The position numbers were made by a program, and so were the translations under genes. The notes below the pieces were generated by a model that saw only the letters and a list, made by a program, of their open reading frames with translations, was not told the origin of the DNA and did not search any database. A stretch of DNA of 64,000 bases, from positions 53,197 through 117,196 of the forward strand of contig DASRFK010000082.1 of NCBI GenBank assembly GCA_035651635.1. Direction: 5' to 3'. Below are positions 36,121-45,559 of the stretch, piece after piece (position 1 is the first letter of the stretch; each line of letters begins with the position of its first letter). The DNA comes from JANXQE01 sp035651635. Lineage in GTDB: Bacteria; Verrucomicrobiota; Verrucomicrobiia; Limisphaerales; UBA8199.

Positions 36121-36765
36121 CTACGCCGCCGCGTGTTGCCGCAGCAACTCTTCCACCGCTTCCGGCAAGCCGTCGCAGAGCCTTTCGAACAAGTCGCGGC
36201 ACTGGCGTTCCGAGAGCTGAAGCATGCGCGCCGCCGAGTAGATGAATCCCCGAGTGGTCTGGTGGGCATACCCAAGGAGCCCCTGGCGCAGAGCCAGCGA
36301 ATAAATTTCCAGTGTCAAGCCATACACCAGCGTGTGCCAGCCATGGGCCAACCCGATCTCCACCGCATGCAAGTACCGCTTAACCATCCGCTCGTCGCGA
36401 AGCGGCCGCAGTTTTTGCAACTGCGCCTGTCCCACCCGCCGGCTGGCGGTCGCAAATCTCTGCAGCCGCCGCTCCGTGCAAAGCTCCTGGTCCAAGGCCA
36501 CCAGTTCGCGCAGTTCGTTGCGCGAGGCATGCCCGTGCGCCGCCTGGATGGCCGGCAATTCCAGCGGCAGGACGATCTGCGCCTGGTACTCCCGCAGGGC
36601 CCGCTCGAGCGAGGCGACGTCGTGCACCGGCGGCAGCCGTAGCTCCGACGAGACCGATCCGAGCGTCAGCAGCCCGTCGGCCGAACCCAGTTGTTCGGCC
36701 AGCGGATGCCAATCGCCCAGCCATTCGGCGGCGTCGTTGAGCGCCAATTGTGTCTGCTTGACCAT
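36121..36765 (-). CDS. UreF-like protein, no urease genes nearby
   Basis: 214 residues from the ATG at 36765; the longer frame upstream has no similarity. All-helical. The central pattern (LPAIQAAHGHASRNELRELV, LDQELC..., then a block FATASRRVGQAQLQKLRPLR and HAVEIGLAHGWHTLVYGLTL) resembles UreF, the urease nickel-insertion factor. But ureABC, ureG, ureD and ureE are absent from the window, and key UreF motifs are not all obvious. A divergent relative or coincidence remain possible. Confidence 0.35.
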   Translation of the reverse strand: MVKQTQLALNDAAEWLGDWHPLAEQLGSADGLLTLGSVSSELRLPPVHDVASLERALREYQAQIVLPLELPAIQAAHGHASRNELRELVALDQELCTERRLQRFATASRRVGQAQLQKLRPLRDERMVKRYLHAVEIGLAHGWHTLVYGLTLEIYSLALRQGLLGYAHQTTRGFIYSAARMLQLSERQCRDLFERLCDGLPEAVEELLRQHAAA

Positions 36766-36964
36766 GTTTCGGGCGAGTCGTGCGGATGTCCGGCAACCCG
36801 CGAATTCAACTTTTACCGTGCACTGCCGACCGCAGGAACGCCAGTGGCAAAGTTGCAAAAACGGAGAAAAAACTCTTGCGCCCATTTTTGGGTTTTGTCT
36901 AAAGTTTATTCGGGCTAATTGCGCCAGTTAGGACATTTGATTTTGGCATAAAGAAAGATCTCTC

Positions 36965-38779
36965 ATGGCTTCTGTCGACTTTGCGGTCGGAATCGGTGGC
37001 GAGAATGGACAAGGCATCGCCAGCACCGGGGATATTTTGGCGCGCATTTTCGCCCGCCGCGGACTCCACCTCAACGCCTATAACGCTTACCAGTCCATCA
37101 TTCGCGGCGGCCACACCTTTCTGACCATTCGCGCCAGCGACGCTCCGGTCCGGAGCATGGGCGACAAACATGACTTCCTGATTCCACTCAACCAGGATTC
37201 CCTGGACCGCCACCTGCGTTTGATGAAAGCCGGTTCCCGGGTCGTGTACGACTCGGACAAACTAAAACCCGGCGAAGCGGCGGCCGGCGTCCAGTTGTGC
37301 CCGATGCCAATGAAACAGATTTGCGGCGCCAACAAACTGGCCGCCAACACCGCGGCACTCGGGGCTGTGCTCCAAATGCTCGGCATCGAGTCCGAGCCCC
37401 TCGAGACCGTCATCGCCAGGCAATTTAAGAAAAAGGGCGATGCCATCGTCGCCGAAAACGTCGGCATCGCCCGCAGAGGCTACGAGTACGCCGCACAGAA
37501 TTTTAAACCCCTCGGCGCGCCGGTCCCGAAATTCGACCGGCCCAAGGGCGTCGTTACCGGCAATCAAGCCACGGCCATGGGCGGGGTGGCTGCGGGTGTG
37601 AGATTTTACGCCGCCTATCCGATGAGCCCCTCGACCGGTGTGCTGATGTGGATGGCTTCCCATGCGCGCCAGCTCGGGATCATGGTTCGGCAGGTTGAAG
37701 ACGAAATTGGCGTGATGAACATGGTGATCGGTGCCGCCCACGCCGGCTGCCGCGCCATGTGCGCTACCTCCGGCGGCGGCTTCGCTCTAATGAGTGAAGC
37801 GGTCGGGATGGCGGGCATGATCGAGACCCCCGTGGTCTGCGTGGACGTGCAGCGCGCCGGACCCGCCACCGGGGTGCCAACCAAGACCGAGCAAGGCGAC
37901 CTCTGGCAATTGCTTGGCGCCGGGCAGGGCGACTATCCCCGCCTGATCGTGGCGCCTTCAAGTCAGCTGGATCTCTTCCTCACCATCCCCGAGTTGTTTA
38001 ATTTGGCCGATAAATATCAATGCCCAGGACTGGTGCTTGCCGACCTGCTCATCTCGGAGGGCACGTCGAGTGTCGATCCCGCGGCGTTGGATTTCAGTCC
38101 CAAGATCAATCGCGGCGAAATCATTTTCCCCAACGGGAATGGAAACGGCAACGGCTCGGACAATCCCTTCGGCGGGTGTAACGACAACAGCTATCTGCGT
38201 TATCGCAACACTCCCAGCGGCATTTCCCCACGCGCGGTCCCAGGCGTCCCAGGCCACATCCATGTCGCCGCCACAGACGAACACGATGAAGACGGCACAC
38301 TTATCAGTGATGAATATACCAATCCCATCAAGCGGCGCATGATGGTCGAGAAGCGGGCGCGCAAAATGCAACCTATCCTGGCCGATATCGCCGCGCCCAG
38401 GCTTTTCGGCCCGGCGCAGGCCCAGGTCACCCTGGTTGGCTGGGGTTCAACCACCGGTGTCATCCAGGAAGCGGTGGAACACCTCGCCGCCAACGAAGGG
38501 ATCGTGGCCAATCATTTGCCGATAAAATGGATCGTGCCTTTCCATGGCGAAGAAATCCTGCGCCTCCTGTCGGCCAGCAAGCGGGTCGTCATCGTCGAGA
38601 ATAATTATTCCGGACAATTCGCGCGGTATCTGCGTTCCGAGACTGGGTTCTCGGCCCACGGTCATATTCGCAAATACGACGGCGAACCTTTCCGTCCGCA
38701 CCACCTTGTCGAGGCGATTAAAGACCAACTCGCCGGCCGCACCACCCTTTCGGTGCCCGCCCATGAAATCATGGTTTAG
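36965..38779 (+). CDS. korA: 2-oxoacid:ferredoxin oxidoreductase, fused gamma-alpha subunit
   Basis: 604 residues. Residues 1-~190 are the gamma domain (GIGGENGQGIASTGDILARIF, then NAYQSIIRGGHTFLTIRAS). The alpha part begins at ~195 with NQATAMGGVAAGVRFYAAYPMSPSTGV and holds the TPP-interaction residues of the family. An Asn/Gly-rich stretch (~388-400, NGNGNGNG) looks like a flexible loop. Oxidises a 2-oxoacid (2-oxoglutarate or pyruvate type unclear) and reduces ferredoxin. Forms an operon with the beta subunit 33 bp downstream. Confidence 0.9.
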   Translation: MASVDFAVGIGGENGQGIASTGDILARIFARRGLHLNAYNAYQSIIRGGHTFLTIRASDAPVRSMGDKHDFLIPLNQDSLDRHLRLMKAGSRVVYDSDKLKPGEAAAGVQLCPMPMKQICGANKLAANTAALGAVLQMLGIESEPLETVIARQFKKKGDAIVAENVGIARRGYEYAAQNFKPLGAPVPKFDRPKGVVTGNQATAMGGVAAGVRFYAAYPMSPSTGVLMWMASHARQLGIMVRQVEDEIGVMNMVIGAAHAGCRAMCATSGGGFALMSEAVGMAGMIETPVVCVDVQRAGPATGVPTKTEQGDLWQLLGAGQGDYPRLIVAPSSQLDLFLTIPELFNLADKYQCPGLVLADLLISEGTSSVDPAALDFSPKINRGEIIFPNGNGNGNGSDNPFGGCNDNSYLRYRNTPSGISPRAVPGVPGHIHVAATDEHDEDGTLISDEYTNPIKRRMMVEKRARKMQPILADIAAPRLFGPAQAQVTLVGWGSTTGVIQEAVEHLAANEGIVANHLPIKWIVPFHGEEILRLLSASKRVVIVENNYSGQFARYLRSETGFSAHGHIRKYDGEPFRPHHLVEAIKDQLAGRTTLSVPAHEIMV

Positions 38780-38812
38780 ATTTTGCGGGAACACTTTGGA
38801 TTACATTTAAAC

Positions 38813-39739
38813 ATGAGCACTATTATCGAACCTACACCCCCGATCGAGGCCCCCAAGTCCGCGGTCTATTTGATCAAGGATAGTTACAAGGGCAAGATTC
38901 ACCCGGACTGGTGCCCGGGGTGCGGCGATTTTTCGGTGCTTTCGGCGTTACAGGCGGCTTTGTTTGAGCTTGGCCTTAAGCCACATCAGGTGGTCGTCAT
39001 CAGCGGTATTGGCTGTTCCTCCAATTTGCCGGGTTTCATCAACACCTATGGCATGCACACCCTGCATGGCCGGTCCCTGGCCGTGGGGACGGGCCTCAAG
39101 CTCGGCAATCACGAACTCAAGGTGATTTGTGTCGGCGGTGATGGCGATGGCTACGGTATCGGCGGCAACCATTTCCTCCATACCATGCGGCGGAACGTGG
39201 ACCTGACTTACATTGTCATGGATAATCAGATTTACGGCCTGACCACGGGCCAGACCTCTCCGACTAGTGCCAAAGGCATGAAAACCAAGAGCACACCCCA
39301 CGGAAATGTGGAAAACGCCATTAATCCCATGCCGTTGGCCATGATTGGGGGGGCCACCTATGTCGCTCGTGGGTTCAGCGGAAAGCAAAAGCACCTGGTC
39401 GACCTTTTAAAAGGCGCCATCACTCACAAAGGCTTTTCGCTTGTCGACGTTTTCAGCCCGTGCGTCACTTACAACAAGGACAATACCTACCAGTGGTTTA
39501 ATCCGCGCGTTAAAATTCTCGAAGAGCAAGGGTATAACCCAACCGACTTCCACAAGTCCCTGGAGAAAGCGTACCAGTGGGGCGAGGAAATCCCCATCGG
39601 CTTGATCTATAAAAATACCGAACTTCCCAGCCTCGAAGACCTCGAACCGGTCCTCCACGATGGCAACGGGCCACTGGCCTGGCGCAAGTTGGGTATCACC
39701 GATGAACAGGCCCAAGCGCTCATCAACGAGTTGCTCTGA
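38813..39739 (+). CDS. korB: 2-oxoacid:ferredoxin oxidoreductase, beta subunit
   Basis: 308 residues from the ATG at 38813; a longer start at 38783 is unlikely. C34 and C37 in WCPGCGDF plus C68 (SGIGCSSN) are cluster ligands. TPP/Mg motif GDGDGYGIGGNH spans 109-120, and DNQIYGLTTGQTSPTS follows. Complete enzyme needs only the alpha-gamma subunit upstream; no ferredoxin gene is adjacent. Assigned to Kor rather than Por because of the two-subunit organisation; the substrate is not proven. Confidence 0.9.
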   Translation: MSTIIEPTPPIEAPKSAVYLIKDSYKGKIHPDWCPGCGDFSVLSALQAALFELGLKPHQVVVISGIGCSSNLPGFINTYGMHTLHGRSLAVGTGLKLGNHELKVICVGGDGDGYGIGGNHFLHTMRRNVDLTYIVMDNQIYGLTTGQTSPTSAKGMKTKSTPHGNVENAINPMPLAMIGGATYVARGFSGKQKHLVDLLKGAITHKGFSLVDVFSPCVTYNKDNTYQWFNPRVKILEEQGYNPTDFHKSLEKAYQWGEEIPIGLIYKNTELPSLEDLEPVLHDGNGPLAWRKLGITDEQAQALINELL

Positions 39740-40336
39740 ACATCGCGCCGGCGACTTTCCGTCGTGGCGCCATCCCACAGCCTGAAAAGCGCCGCAGCGC
39801 CAGACGCGCTCCAAAGCTTTCCGAACTCCTCGCGGCCAGCAATCTGCGGTTGCCTGAATCTTGGGGATGTATCCGCGGATCACCCAAGGGTCGGCGGCAC
39901 TGTCCTGTTTTCCGAGCACTTCTCCTTGGGCACCTCGAGTTTGCTCACGATTCGCAACCAATGCGTGCCGTGCCAGAAAAGCTTGCCGCACCGGCCACAC
40001 ACGAAGTATTCGTCCTGCCACCGGTAGGTCCGCGGAGGAATCTGTTCGCGCAAGGCCTCCTTATTTCCTTTTCGCTGCTTTGAGAATGCGACTGCGACTC
40101 ATACAGCGAATATTCCACCGTCCGCTCAATTATTTCCACAGGCCGGCCGAGGGCACAAGCCAAGCCCGAATACTGGAATAACCTCTGATTCCCCTCTGTG
40201 GTCGCCCCGAAGCTGCCGGGCACTAATTCGGATTCCGATTTCAGGCGTTAATTCGCGGCCAATTCACCAAACCTTTGCCGGCCGTTTGGGGTGTCCACCC
40301 CGTTGGGGTTTAATGCCACCGCGCTATCTTGGGTCC
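39740..40336. other. Intergenic region with a decayed gene fragment
   Basis: About 600 bp. A Mut7-C-like remnant lies on the minus strand (39880-40077); the rest has only short frames without features. The first 60 bp after korB may hold a weak hairpin (CGCCGGCGAC / GTCGTGGCGCC), not a terminator. Confidence 0.5.
39880..40077 (-). pseudogene. C-terminal fragment of a Mut7-C RNase-type zinc-ribbon protein
   Basis: In one minus-strand frame, the end of the stretch reads REQIPPRTYRWQDEYF then VCGRCGKLFWHGTHWLRI before a TGA at 39880. That is the C-terminal zinc-ribbon and GTHW motif of Mut7-C RNase-domain proteins. The frame has no start codon and no upstream RNase domain; it is closed by a stop near 40100 and the adjoining frame reads unrelated residues, as expected after a frameshift or truncation. 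A remnant of a lost gene is the simplest explanation. Confidence 0.5.
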
Positions 40337-40558
40337 ATGAATACAACCGACATCCAAGACAAAACCGAAGAACTCAAAAATCAAGCACGAGACTGGAAAG
40401 AATCCGCTCAACAATGGCAGCAGGCTGCCATGGAGCGCGCCCGCAATGCCGCTCAGGCCACTGACGATTATGTCCGCGAGAATGTATGGTCCACGGTCGC
40501 CCTGGCGGTACTCGCCGGCTGTGCGCTGGGCTTTTTGCTCGGCCGTTCCCGCGACTGA
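40337..40558 (+). CDS. YqjD/ElaB/DUF883-type membrane-anchored protein
   Basis: 73 residues from the ATG at 40337. A long amphipathic, Gln/Ala-rich helix (~10-48, WKESAQQWQQAAMERARNAA) is followed by a C-terminal transmembrane helix VALAVLAGCALGFLLG and the RSRD end. The architecture is that of small proteins that anchor to the inner membrane and, in E. coli, bind ribosomes in stationary phase. It stands alone, 71 bp upstream of the PQQ propeller gene. Confidence 0.85.
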   Translation: MNTTDIQDKTEELKNQARDWKESAQQWQQAAMERARNAAQATDDYVRENVWSTVALAVLAGCALGFLLGRSRD

Positions 40559-40629
40559 TTCGGCGTCTCATCACAATCCCGACACGGAGCCCTTGTCTGG
40601 ACTTTCTGGCGTGCTAGGTTCGCGCCATC

Positions 40630-41952
40630 ATGCGAGTTCCAGCCGTGTCGGTTCTTTTGGCTCTGCTAGCTTTGGTCTCTTCCAGCCGGGCAGACGATTG
40701 GCCACAATGGATGGGGCCGCGGCGGGACGATTCCTGGACCGAACGCGGCATTGTGGATCATTTCCCGCAAAATGGGCCGCCGGTTCTTTGGCGCGCCCCC
40801 ATTAACGGAGGCTATTGCGGTCCGGCGGTGGTCGGAAACCGTCTCTTTGTGATGGACCGGCCGGTAAAGACTTCATCGGAAACAAATGGCGTCAAAGAAG
40901 AGCGCGTGCTTTGCCTCGATGCTTCAACCGGCAAAGCGCTATGGGAACACTCCTACCCCTGCTCCTACAATATCGGGTATGCCGCCGGACCCCGCGCCAC
41001 TCCGACCGTTTCGGCCGGGCGGGTCTTCACTCTGGGCGCCATGGGTGACCTGCTTTGTTTACAGGCCGATTCCGGAAAGGTTCTGTGGGCGCATAATTTT
41101 CCCCGGGACTATCACCTGTCCAAACCACCGGTCTGGGGTTGGGCCGCCCATCCCTTGCTCGATGGCGACCGGCTCATTTGCCTCGTCGGCGGGACCAATA
41201 GCGCGGTGGTCGCGTTTCACAAAGATACCGGCAAGGAGCTTTGGCGAGCGTTGACTGCGGAAGAAATCGGCTATGCGCCGCCGGTTATCTACACCATTCA
41301 CGGCCAACGGCACCTCATCATCTGGCATCCGGACGCCGTCAGTGGCCTGGATCCGGAAAACGGCAAACTCCTCTGGTCCCAGCATTACCCGGTCGGCGGC
41401 GAACCCAAACGGCCTGAGGTGACCATTGCCATGCCCAGGCTGGAAGACGACAAGCTCTTCCTGACCTGTTTTTACCAGGGATCGATGCTGCTGCAAATCA
41501 CGCCGCAGGGGCCGCACCTCCTCTGGAACCGTCGCAGCACCAGCGATGAGGTGATGAACGATGGTCTCCATACCGTCCTGGGCACGCCGCTGTTCCAGAA
41601 CGGATACATCTATGGCGTGTGTGGTTTTGGCGAACTCCGGTGCCTCGATGCGAAGACGGGAGATCGCCAATGGGAAACCTACGCCGCAACCACCGGTCAG
41701 AAAGCATTCTTCGCGAACGCTTTTCTAACCACCCATGACGACCGGACGTTTCTCTGGAACGATCAGGGTGAACTGATCATCGCCCGGCTCAAACCAAGTG
41801 GCTTTGAAGAAATAAGTCGCGCCAAGCTCCTTGAACCGCTCGAAAAAACCCGTGGCCGAACGGTGACCTGGTGCCATCCAGCCTACGCCAACCGCTGCGT
41901 CTACGTCCATAACGGCAAAGAACTCATCTGCGCCTCCCTGGCCGCCGGCTAA
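40630..41952 (+). CDS. Secreted PQQ-binding-like beta-propeller protein
   Basis: 440 residues. Signal peptide MRVPAVSVLLALLALVSSSRA, then a DWPQWMGPRRD start typical of planctomycete/verrucomicrobial PQQ-like propellers. Seven or so repeat blades are visible, with GKxLW and DAxTGK elements (LDASTGKALWEHSYP, LQADSGKVLWAHNFP, HKDTGKELWRALT, DPENGKLLWSQHYP, DAKTGDRQWETY). It lacks the catalytic residues I would expect of a PQQ dehydrogenase, so cofactor binding is unproven. Probably periplasmic. Confidence 0.85.
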   Translation: MRVPAVSVLLALLALVSSSRADDWPQWMGPRRDDSWTERGIVDHFPQNGPPVLWRAPINGGYCGPAVVGNRLFVMDRPVKTSSETNGVKEERVLCLDASTGKALWEHSYPCSYNIGYAAGPRATPTVSAGRVFTLGAMGDLLCLQADSGKVLWAHNFPRDYHLSKPPVWGWAAHPLLDGDRLICLVGGTNSAVVAFHKDTGKELWRALTAEEIGYAPPVIYTIHGQRHLIIWHPDAVSGLDPENGKLLWSQHYPVGGEPKRPEVTIAMPRLEDDKLFLTCFYQGSMLLQITPQGPHLLWNRRSTSDEVMNDGLHTVLGTPLFQNGYIYGVCGFGELRCLDAKTGDRQWETYAATTGQKAFFANAFLTTHDDRTFLWNDQGELIIARLKPSGFEEISRAKLLEPLEKTRGRTVTWCHPAYANRCVYVHNGKELICASLAAG

Positions 41953-42023
41953 CCCCGCCGAGCGGTCGTTTTAACCGCCTCTTGGTGGAGAAATCCATGT
42001 TCAACCCGGCTTGGTCATGCTAA

Positions 42024-43559
42024 ATGAACCCCATGACGAACTGGATGCTTTGTCACTTGCCAACCCTGCGGCTCTCAACGTTCACCCCCCGGCTGATCTT
42101 CTTGACTCTGTTAGGCAGCGTCTCCTCTATGTATGGCGCTGCGCTCGGCATGTTCGAGAATGAAACCGACATCGGTAATCCAGCCAAGCCAGGCCATGCA
42201 GCTTTCGACTCCGCCACAGGAGCCTACTCCGTTTCCGGCGGCGGCGAGAACATGTGGTTCACCAATGACGCGTTCCATTTCGTTTGGAAAAAAGTCTCAG
42301 GTGATTTCGTGCTCGAGACGGCCCTCGAATTCCAAGGCGCCGCAGGCAATGCTCATCGCAAGGCTTGCCTCATGGTCCGGCAAAGCCTGACCGCCGATTC
42401 TCCTTATGTCGATGTCGCGGTGCATGGTGATGGTTTGACCTCGCTGCAGTTTCGCGAAAATCCAGCCGGCTTTACCCACGAAATCCAGGCGAATCTTACC
42501 CGTCCGCAGCAGATCGGCATCGCTCGCCAGGGCGAGGTCTTTTACCTGGGGGTTCCCGATTCCGCCGGGGTTTTGTCACCGGCCGGTCCGTGCATGCGCA
42601 TCAAATTGTCTGACCCGGTCTACGTCGGTCTGGCGGTCTGTTCGCACGACGACAAGGTTATCGAGACGGCAAAGTTCTCACAGGTGAAATTATCGGCGCG
42701 GGTAGCGGCAGCGGACACAAAACCGGTTCTCCATTCTACAATCGAGATCGTGCCGATTGGTTCAAAGGATCGCCGGGTCGTTTATCATACGCTGGATCAC
42801 CTCGAAGCCCCCAATTGGACCCGAGATGGCCAGAGCCTCCTGTTTAATTCCGGTGGTCATATTTATCGGTTGCCAGTTAAAGGCGGAACTCCGGTTCTGC
42901 TCGAGACCGGCTTTGCCAATCGCTGCAACAACGATCACGGCTTATCATTCGACGGAGCACAACTGGCGATCAGCGATCAATCGCGTGGGGGCAAATCTCT
43001 CATTTACATTGTCCCGGCCACCGGCGGCACGCCCAGGCAGATTACTCCGGTCGGTCCCTCCTATTGGCATGGTTGGTCGCCTGACGGTTCAACCCTGGCT
43101 TATTGCGCCGAACGCAGCGGCGAGTTCGACGTCTACACTGTCCCCGCTGCCGGCGGCGAAGAAAAACGCCTCACCACCGCCAAGGGCCTCGATGACGGCC
43201 CCGAATATACCGCCGATGGGAAGTTCATCTATTTCAACTCCGACCGCACGGGGACTATGCAGATCTGGCGCATGAAGCCCGATGGCAGCGCCCAGGAACA
43301 GATCACGTCGGACGAGTTCAACAATTGGTTTGCCCATCCCTCACCGGATGGCAAATGGATTGTCTTTTTGTCGTACGAGAAGGACGTTAGTGGCCACCCA
43401 GCCAATAAGCCAGTCCGTTTGCGGCTGATGCCACTCGGCGGCGGTCCCATCCAGGATCTTGCGCGCTTGTTCGGCGGTCAAGGCACCATGAATGTTCCGT
43501 CCTGGTCACCCGACAGCCGGCAGGTGGCATTCGTCAGCTATGAATTGATTAGCCCGTGA
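42024..43559 (+). CDS. Secreted protein: LamG/DUF1349-like domain plus TolB-type propeller
   Basis: 511 residues. After a hydrophobic start (signal peptide ~20-40), residues ~45-230 resemble a concanavalin-like DUF1349 domain ([17 protein letters not shown] region, then [23 protein letters not shown]). The second half has PD40 repeats ([68 protein letters not shown]). The combination suggests binding of a polysaccharide plus a TolB-like scaffold; no catalytic site is recognised. Confidence 0.82.
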   Translation: MNPMTNWMLCHLPTLRLSTFTPRLIFLTLLGSVSSMYGAALGMFENETDIGNPAKPGHAAFDSATGAYSVSGGGENMWFTNDAFHFVWKKVSGDFVLETALEFQGAAGNAHRKACLMVRQSLTADSPYVDVAVHGDGLTSLQFRENPAGFTHEIQANLTRPQQIGIARQGEVFYLGVPDSAGVLSPAGPCMRIKLSDPVYVGLAVCSHDDKVIETAKFSQVKLSARVAAADTKPVLHSTIEIVPIGSKDRRVVYHTLDHLEAPNWTRDGQSLLFNSGGHIYRLPVKGGTPVLLETGFANRCNNDHGLSFDGAQLAISDQSRGGKSLIYIVPATGGTPRQITPVGPSYWHGWSPDGSTLAYCAERSGEFDVYTVPAAGGEEKRLTTAKGLDDGPEYTADGKFIYFNSDRTGTMQIWRMKPDGSAQEQITSDEFNNWFAHPSPDGKWIVFLSYEKDVSGHPANKPVRLRLMPLGGGPIQDLARLFGGQGTMNVPSWSPDSRQVAFVSYELISP

Positions 43560-43743
43560 GGCTCGGAGTTTCGGCTCCAGCCGAGGCGAGCCAGGAACAA
43601 GGCTTTGCGTCGAGCCGCGAGTTAGTTAGTTCCAGTTCGTCTATCACACAGCTTGAAGGCGGGACTCCAAGCTGGGGATGCTTTTGGGTATCCCAACGCG
43701 GCGCGACACGCCTCGGTTCGAAGGCACAGGGGAGAGCAAGCCG

Positions 43744-44721
43744 CTAGAACAGCTTACTGACCGCCGTGCCAAGCACGCTTAGAGGGCCTTGATCCTCCAG
43801 GCCTTCAGTGGCCTGGTCGAGTTTCTGCAAGGTCAGTTTGGCGTTTCGGTACAGCTCTTGATCGTTTACCACCTTGCCGATCGTGCCCTGGCCTTGATTG
43901 ATCTTTTGCAGGATCTCTTTGAGATTGGTCATGGACGCAGTCGTTTCGTGGTAGAGGGTATCGTCATGGAGCAGTTTGCCGACCGTGCCCTGGCCCGCAT
44001 TGACCTGGTCAATCACCTTGCGCGCGTCGGCCACTGTGGCTTTGATCTCGTCGGAGGTGTTCTGGAGGTTCGTGACTGCGGCGTAAGCCGAGTTGTACAG
44101 CGATTCATCATAGATCAGCCGGCCGACGGTACCCTTGCCGGAGGCAATTTGGCTTGAAACCAGTTGCAGATTGGCGATGGTCGCAGTCAGGGGGGCACGG
44201 TTGGCTTTAAGAAAATCGGTAAAGGGACCCAGGAGGTTGTCGATTTTATCCCCGGTAAAGCTCTTGGTCAGGTTTTCGACTCCACTGGCCACGTTATCAA
44301 TCTTGGCCATCATGGCGCTCAAATCCGGTTGTTCCGCCGTGGTCAAAACGGTGCCGGGCGCCGCTAAAGGCGAACCGGGTGTGCCGAAGTCCAGGGCTAC
44401 AAAATTTTGACCCAGGAGCCCTGTGAACTTCACGGTGGCAACACTGTCCGTGCGAACGGCGACGTTCTTGCGGAGCTTCATCGTGACTAAAACCTTGTTA
44501 TTGGTCTCGTCCAATTGAATGTGCTCGACCCGCCCGACCTCGACGCCGGCCATCTTTACCCGGTCGCCTTCTTTGAGGTCCTGGATGGTGTTGAAGAGCG
44601 CTTTGAGTTCGTAGCCACGTTGAAATCGTTCCACGCCGCCAACGATTTCCAGAATGAGCACCGCCGCAATCACGGCGAGCGCGACAAAGATACCCAAACG
44701 AGTTTCGAGGCTGTTCTTCAT
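43744..44721 (-). CDS. mlaD: MlaD/MCE-domain lipid-transport protein
   Basis: 325 residues. One N-terminal transmembrane helix (9-29), an MCE domain (~38-115) with VKMAGVEVGRVEHI and SVATVKFTGLLGQNFV, and a helical tail with three GTxGKLxxDxxLY units (GTVG at 197, 245 and GTIG at 279). Last gene of the mlaE-mlaF-mlaD run. MCE proteins form hexameric channels that carry phospholipids across the periplasm. The three-fold tail repeat occurs in other MlaD-like proteins. Confidence 0.92.
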   Translation of the reverse strand: MKNSLETRLGIFVALAVIAAVLILEIVGGVERFQRGYELKALFNTIQDLKEGDRVKMAGVEVGRVEHIQLDETNNKVLVTMKLRKNVAVRTDSVATVKFTGLLGQNFVALDFGTPGSPLAAPGTVLTTAEQPDLSAMMAKIDNVASGVENLTKSFTGDKIDNLLGPFTDFLKANRAPLTATIANLQLVSSQIASGKGTVGRLIYDESLYNSAYAAVTNLQNTSDEIKATVADARKVIDQVNAGQGTVGKLLHDDTLYHETTASMTNLKEILQKINQGQGTIGKVVNDQELYRNAKLTLQKLDQATEGLEDQGPLSVLGTAVSKLF

Positions 44722-44800
44722 AGTTTGATCCAGTTCTTTTGGTACTCCAGGAACGGTTTAAAAGCAATGGGTGAGCTGGGTCTACCCGCTCAGCAGTCCC

Positions 44801-45559
44801 TTAGCCACGGTGGTACTGCGCATTGAGAAAATCACGGACCCGTCGATCCGAGCAGCGTTTAACCTCCTCCGGGACTCCGATCGTGAGGATGTTGCCGTCG
44901 CTAATCACCGCGATGCGGTCGGCGATGCCAAAAGCCAGCTCGCGATCGTGCGAGACGACCAATGAAGTCACGTGGATGCGCTCGTTCAATTTGACGATTT
45001 CTTCAGCGACGACAATCGAGGAAATCGGGTCGAGTTCACTCGTCGGTTCGTCATAAAGGATGAGTTGCGGCTCAATCACCAAGGCCCGGGCTATCGCCAC
45101 CCGTTTTTTCATGCCGCCGGAGAGTTCGCTTGGCATTTTATCTTCCGCCCCATTGAGCCCGACGCTTTCGAGCGTGTCGTGGACAATTTGAGCGATTTCT
45201 TCCGGAGACTTGAGCCGGTGTTCGACCAGGTACAACCCCACATTCTCGCCGACGGTCAGGGAGTTGAGCAGCGCGCCGGACTGGAAGACCATCGCCAGGC
45301 GGTGCTCGTCCAGGACATTGGAAGTCTGAATTGATTTGCCTTCCAGAAGGATTTCACCGGCATCCGGCGCCTCCAGACCGATGACGTGCTTAAGCAGGAC
45401 GGATTTGCCGCTGCCGCTGGGCCCCATCAGGACGAAAATCTCGCCCGGCTTGACGTCGAAATCGACGCCTTTAAGCACCTCGTGACCGTTGAAGCTTTTG
45501 CGCAAGCCCTGAACCTGAACTCCGATGCCTTGCTGCTGGTTGGGCGGAGAAGGGCTCAT
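44801..45559 (-). CDS. mlaF: MlaF-type ABC transporter ATPase
   Basis: 252 residues. Walker A GPSGSGKS (~40), signature LSGGMKKR (~143), Walker B LILYDEPTSELDP (~163) and the switch histidine in VVSHDRELAF (~202). The sequence groups with the MlaF (YrbF) subfamily rather than drug exporters. Overlaps mlaE by 4 bp (ATGA) and precedes mlaD by 79 bp. Energises phospholipid transport at the inner membrane. Confidence 0.95.
   Translation of the reverse strand: MSPSPPNQQQGIGVQVQGLRKSFNGHEVLKGVDFDVKPGEIFVLMGPSGSGKSVLLKHVIGLEAPDAGEILLEGKSIQTSNVLDEHRLAMVFQSGALLNSLTVGENVGLYLVEHRLKSPEEIAQIVHDTLESVGLNGAEDKMPSELSGGMKKRVAIARALVIEPQLILYDEPTSELDPISSIVVAEEIVKLNERIHVTSLVVSHDRELAFGIADRIAVISDGNILTIGVPEEVKRCSDRRVRDFLNAQYHRG

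Noticed and set aside
36890..36960. Promoter for the kor operon
   Set aside because: TTGTCT and TAATTG-like boxes occur but with a 15-bp spacer and weak matches; not strong enough to call.
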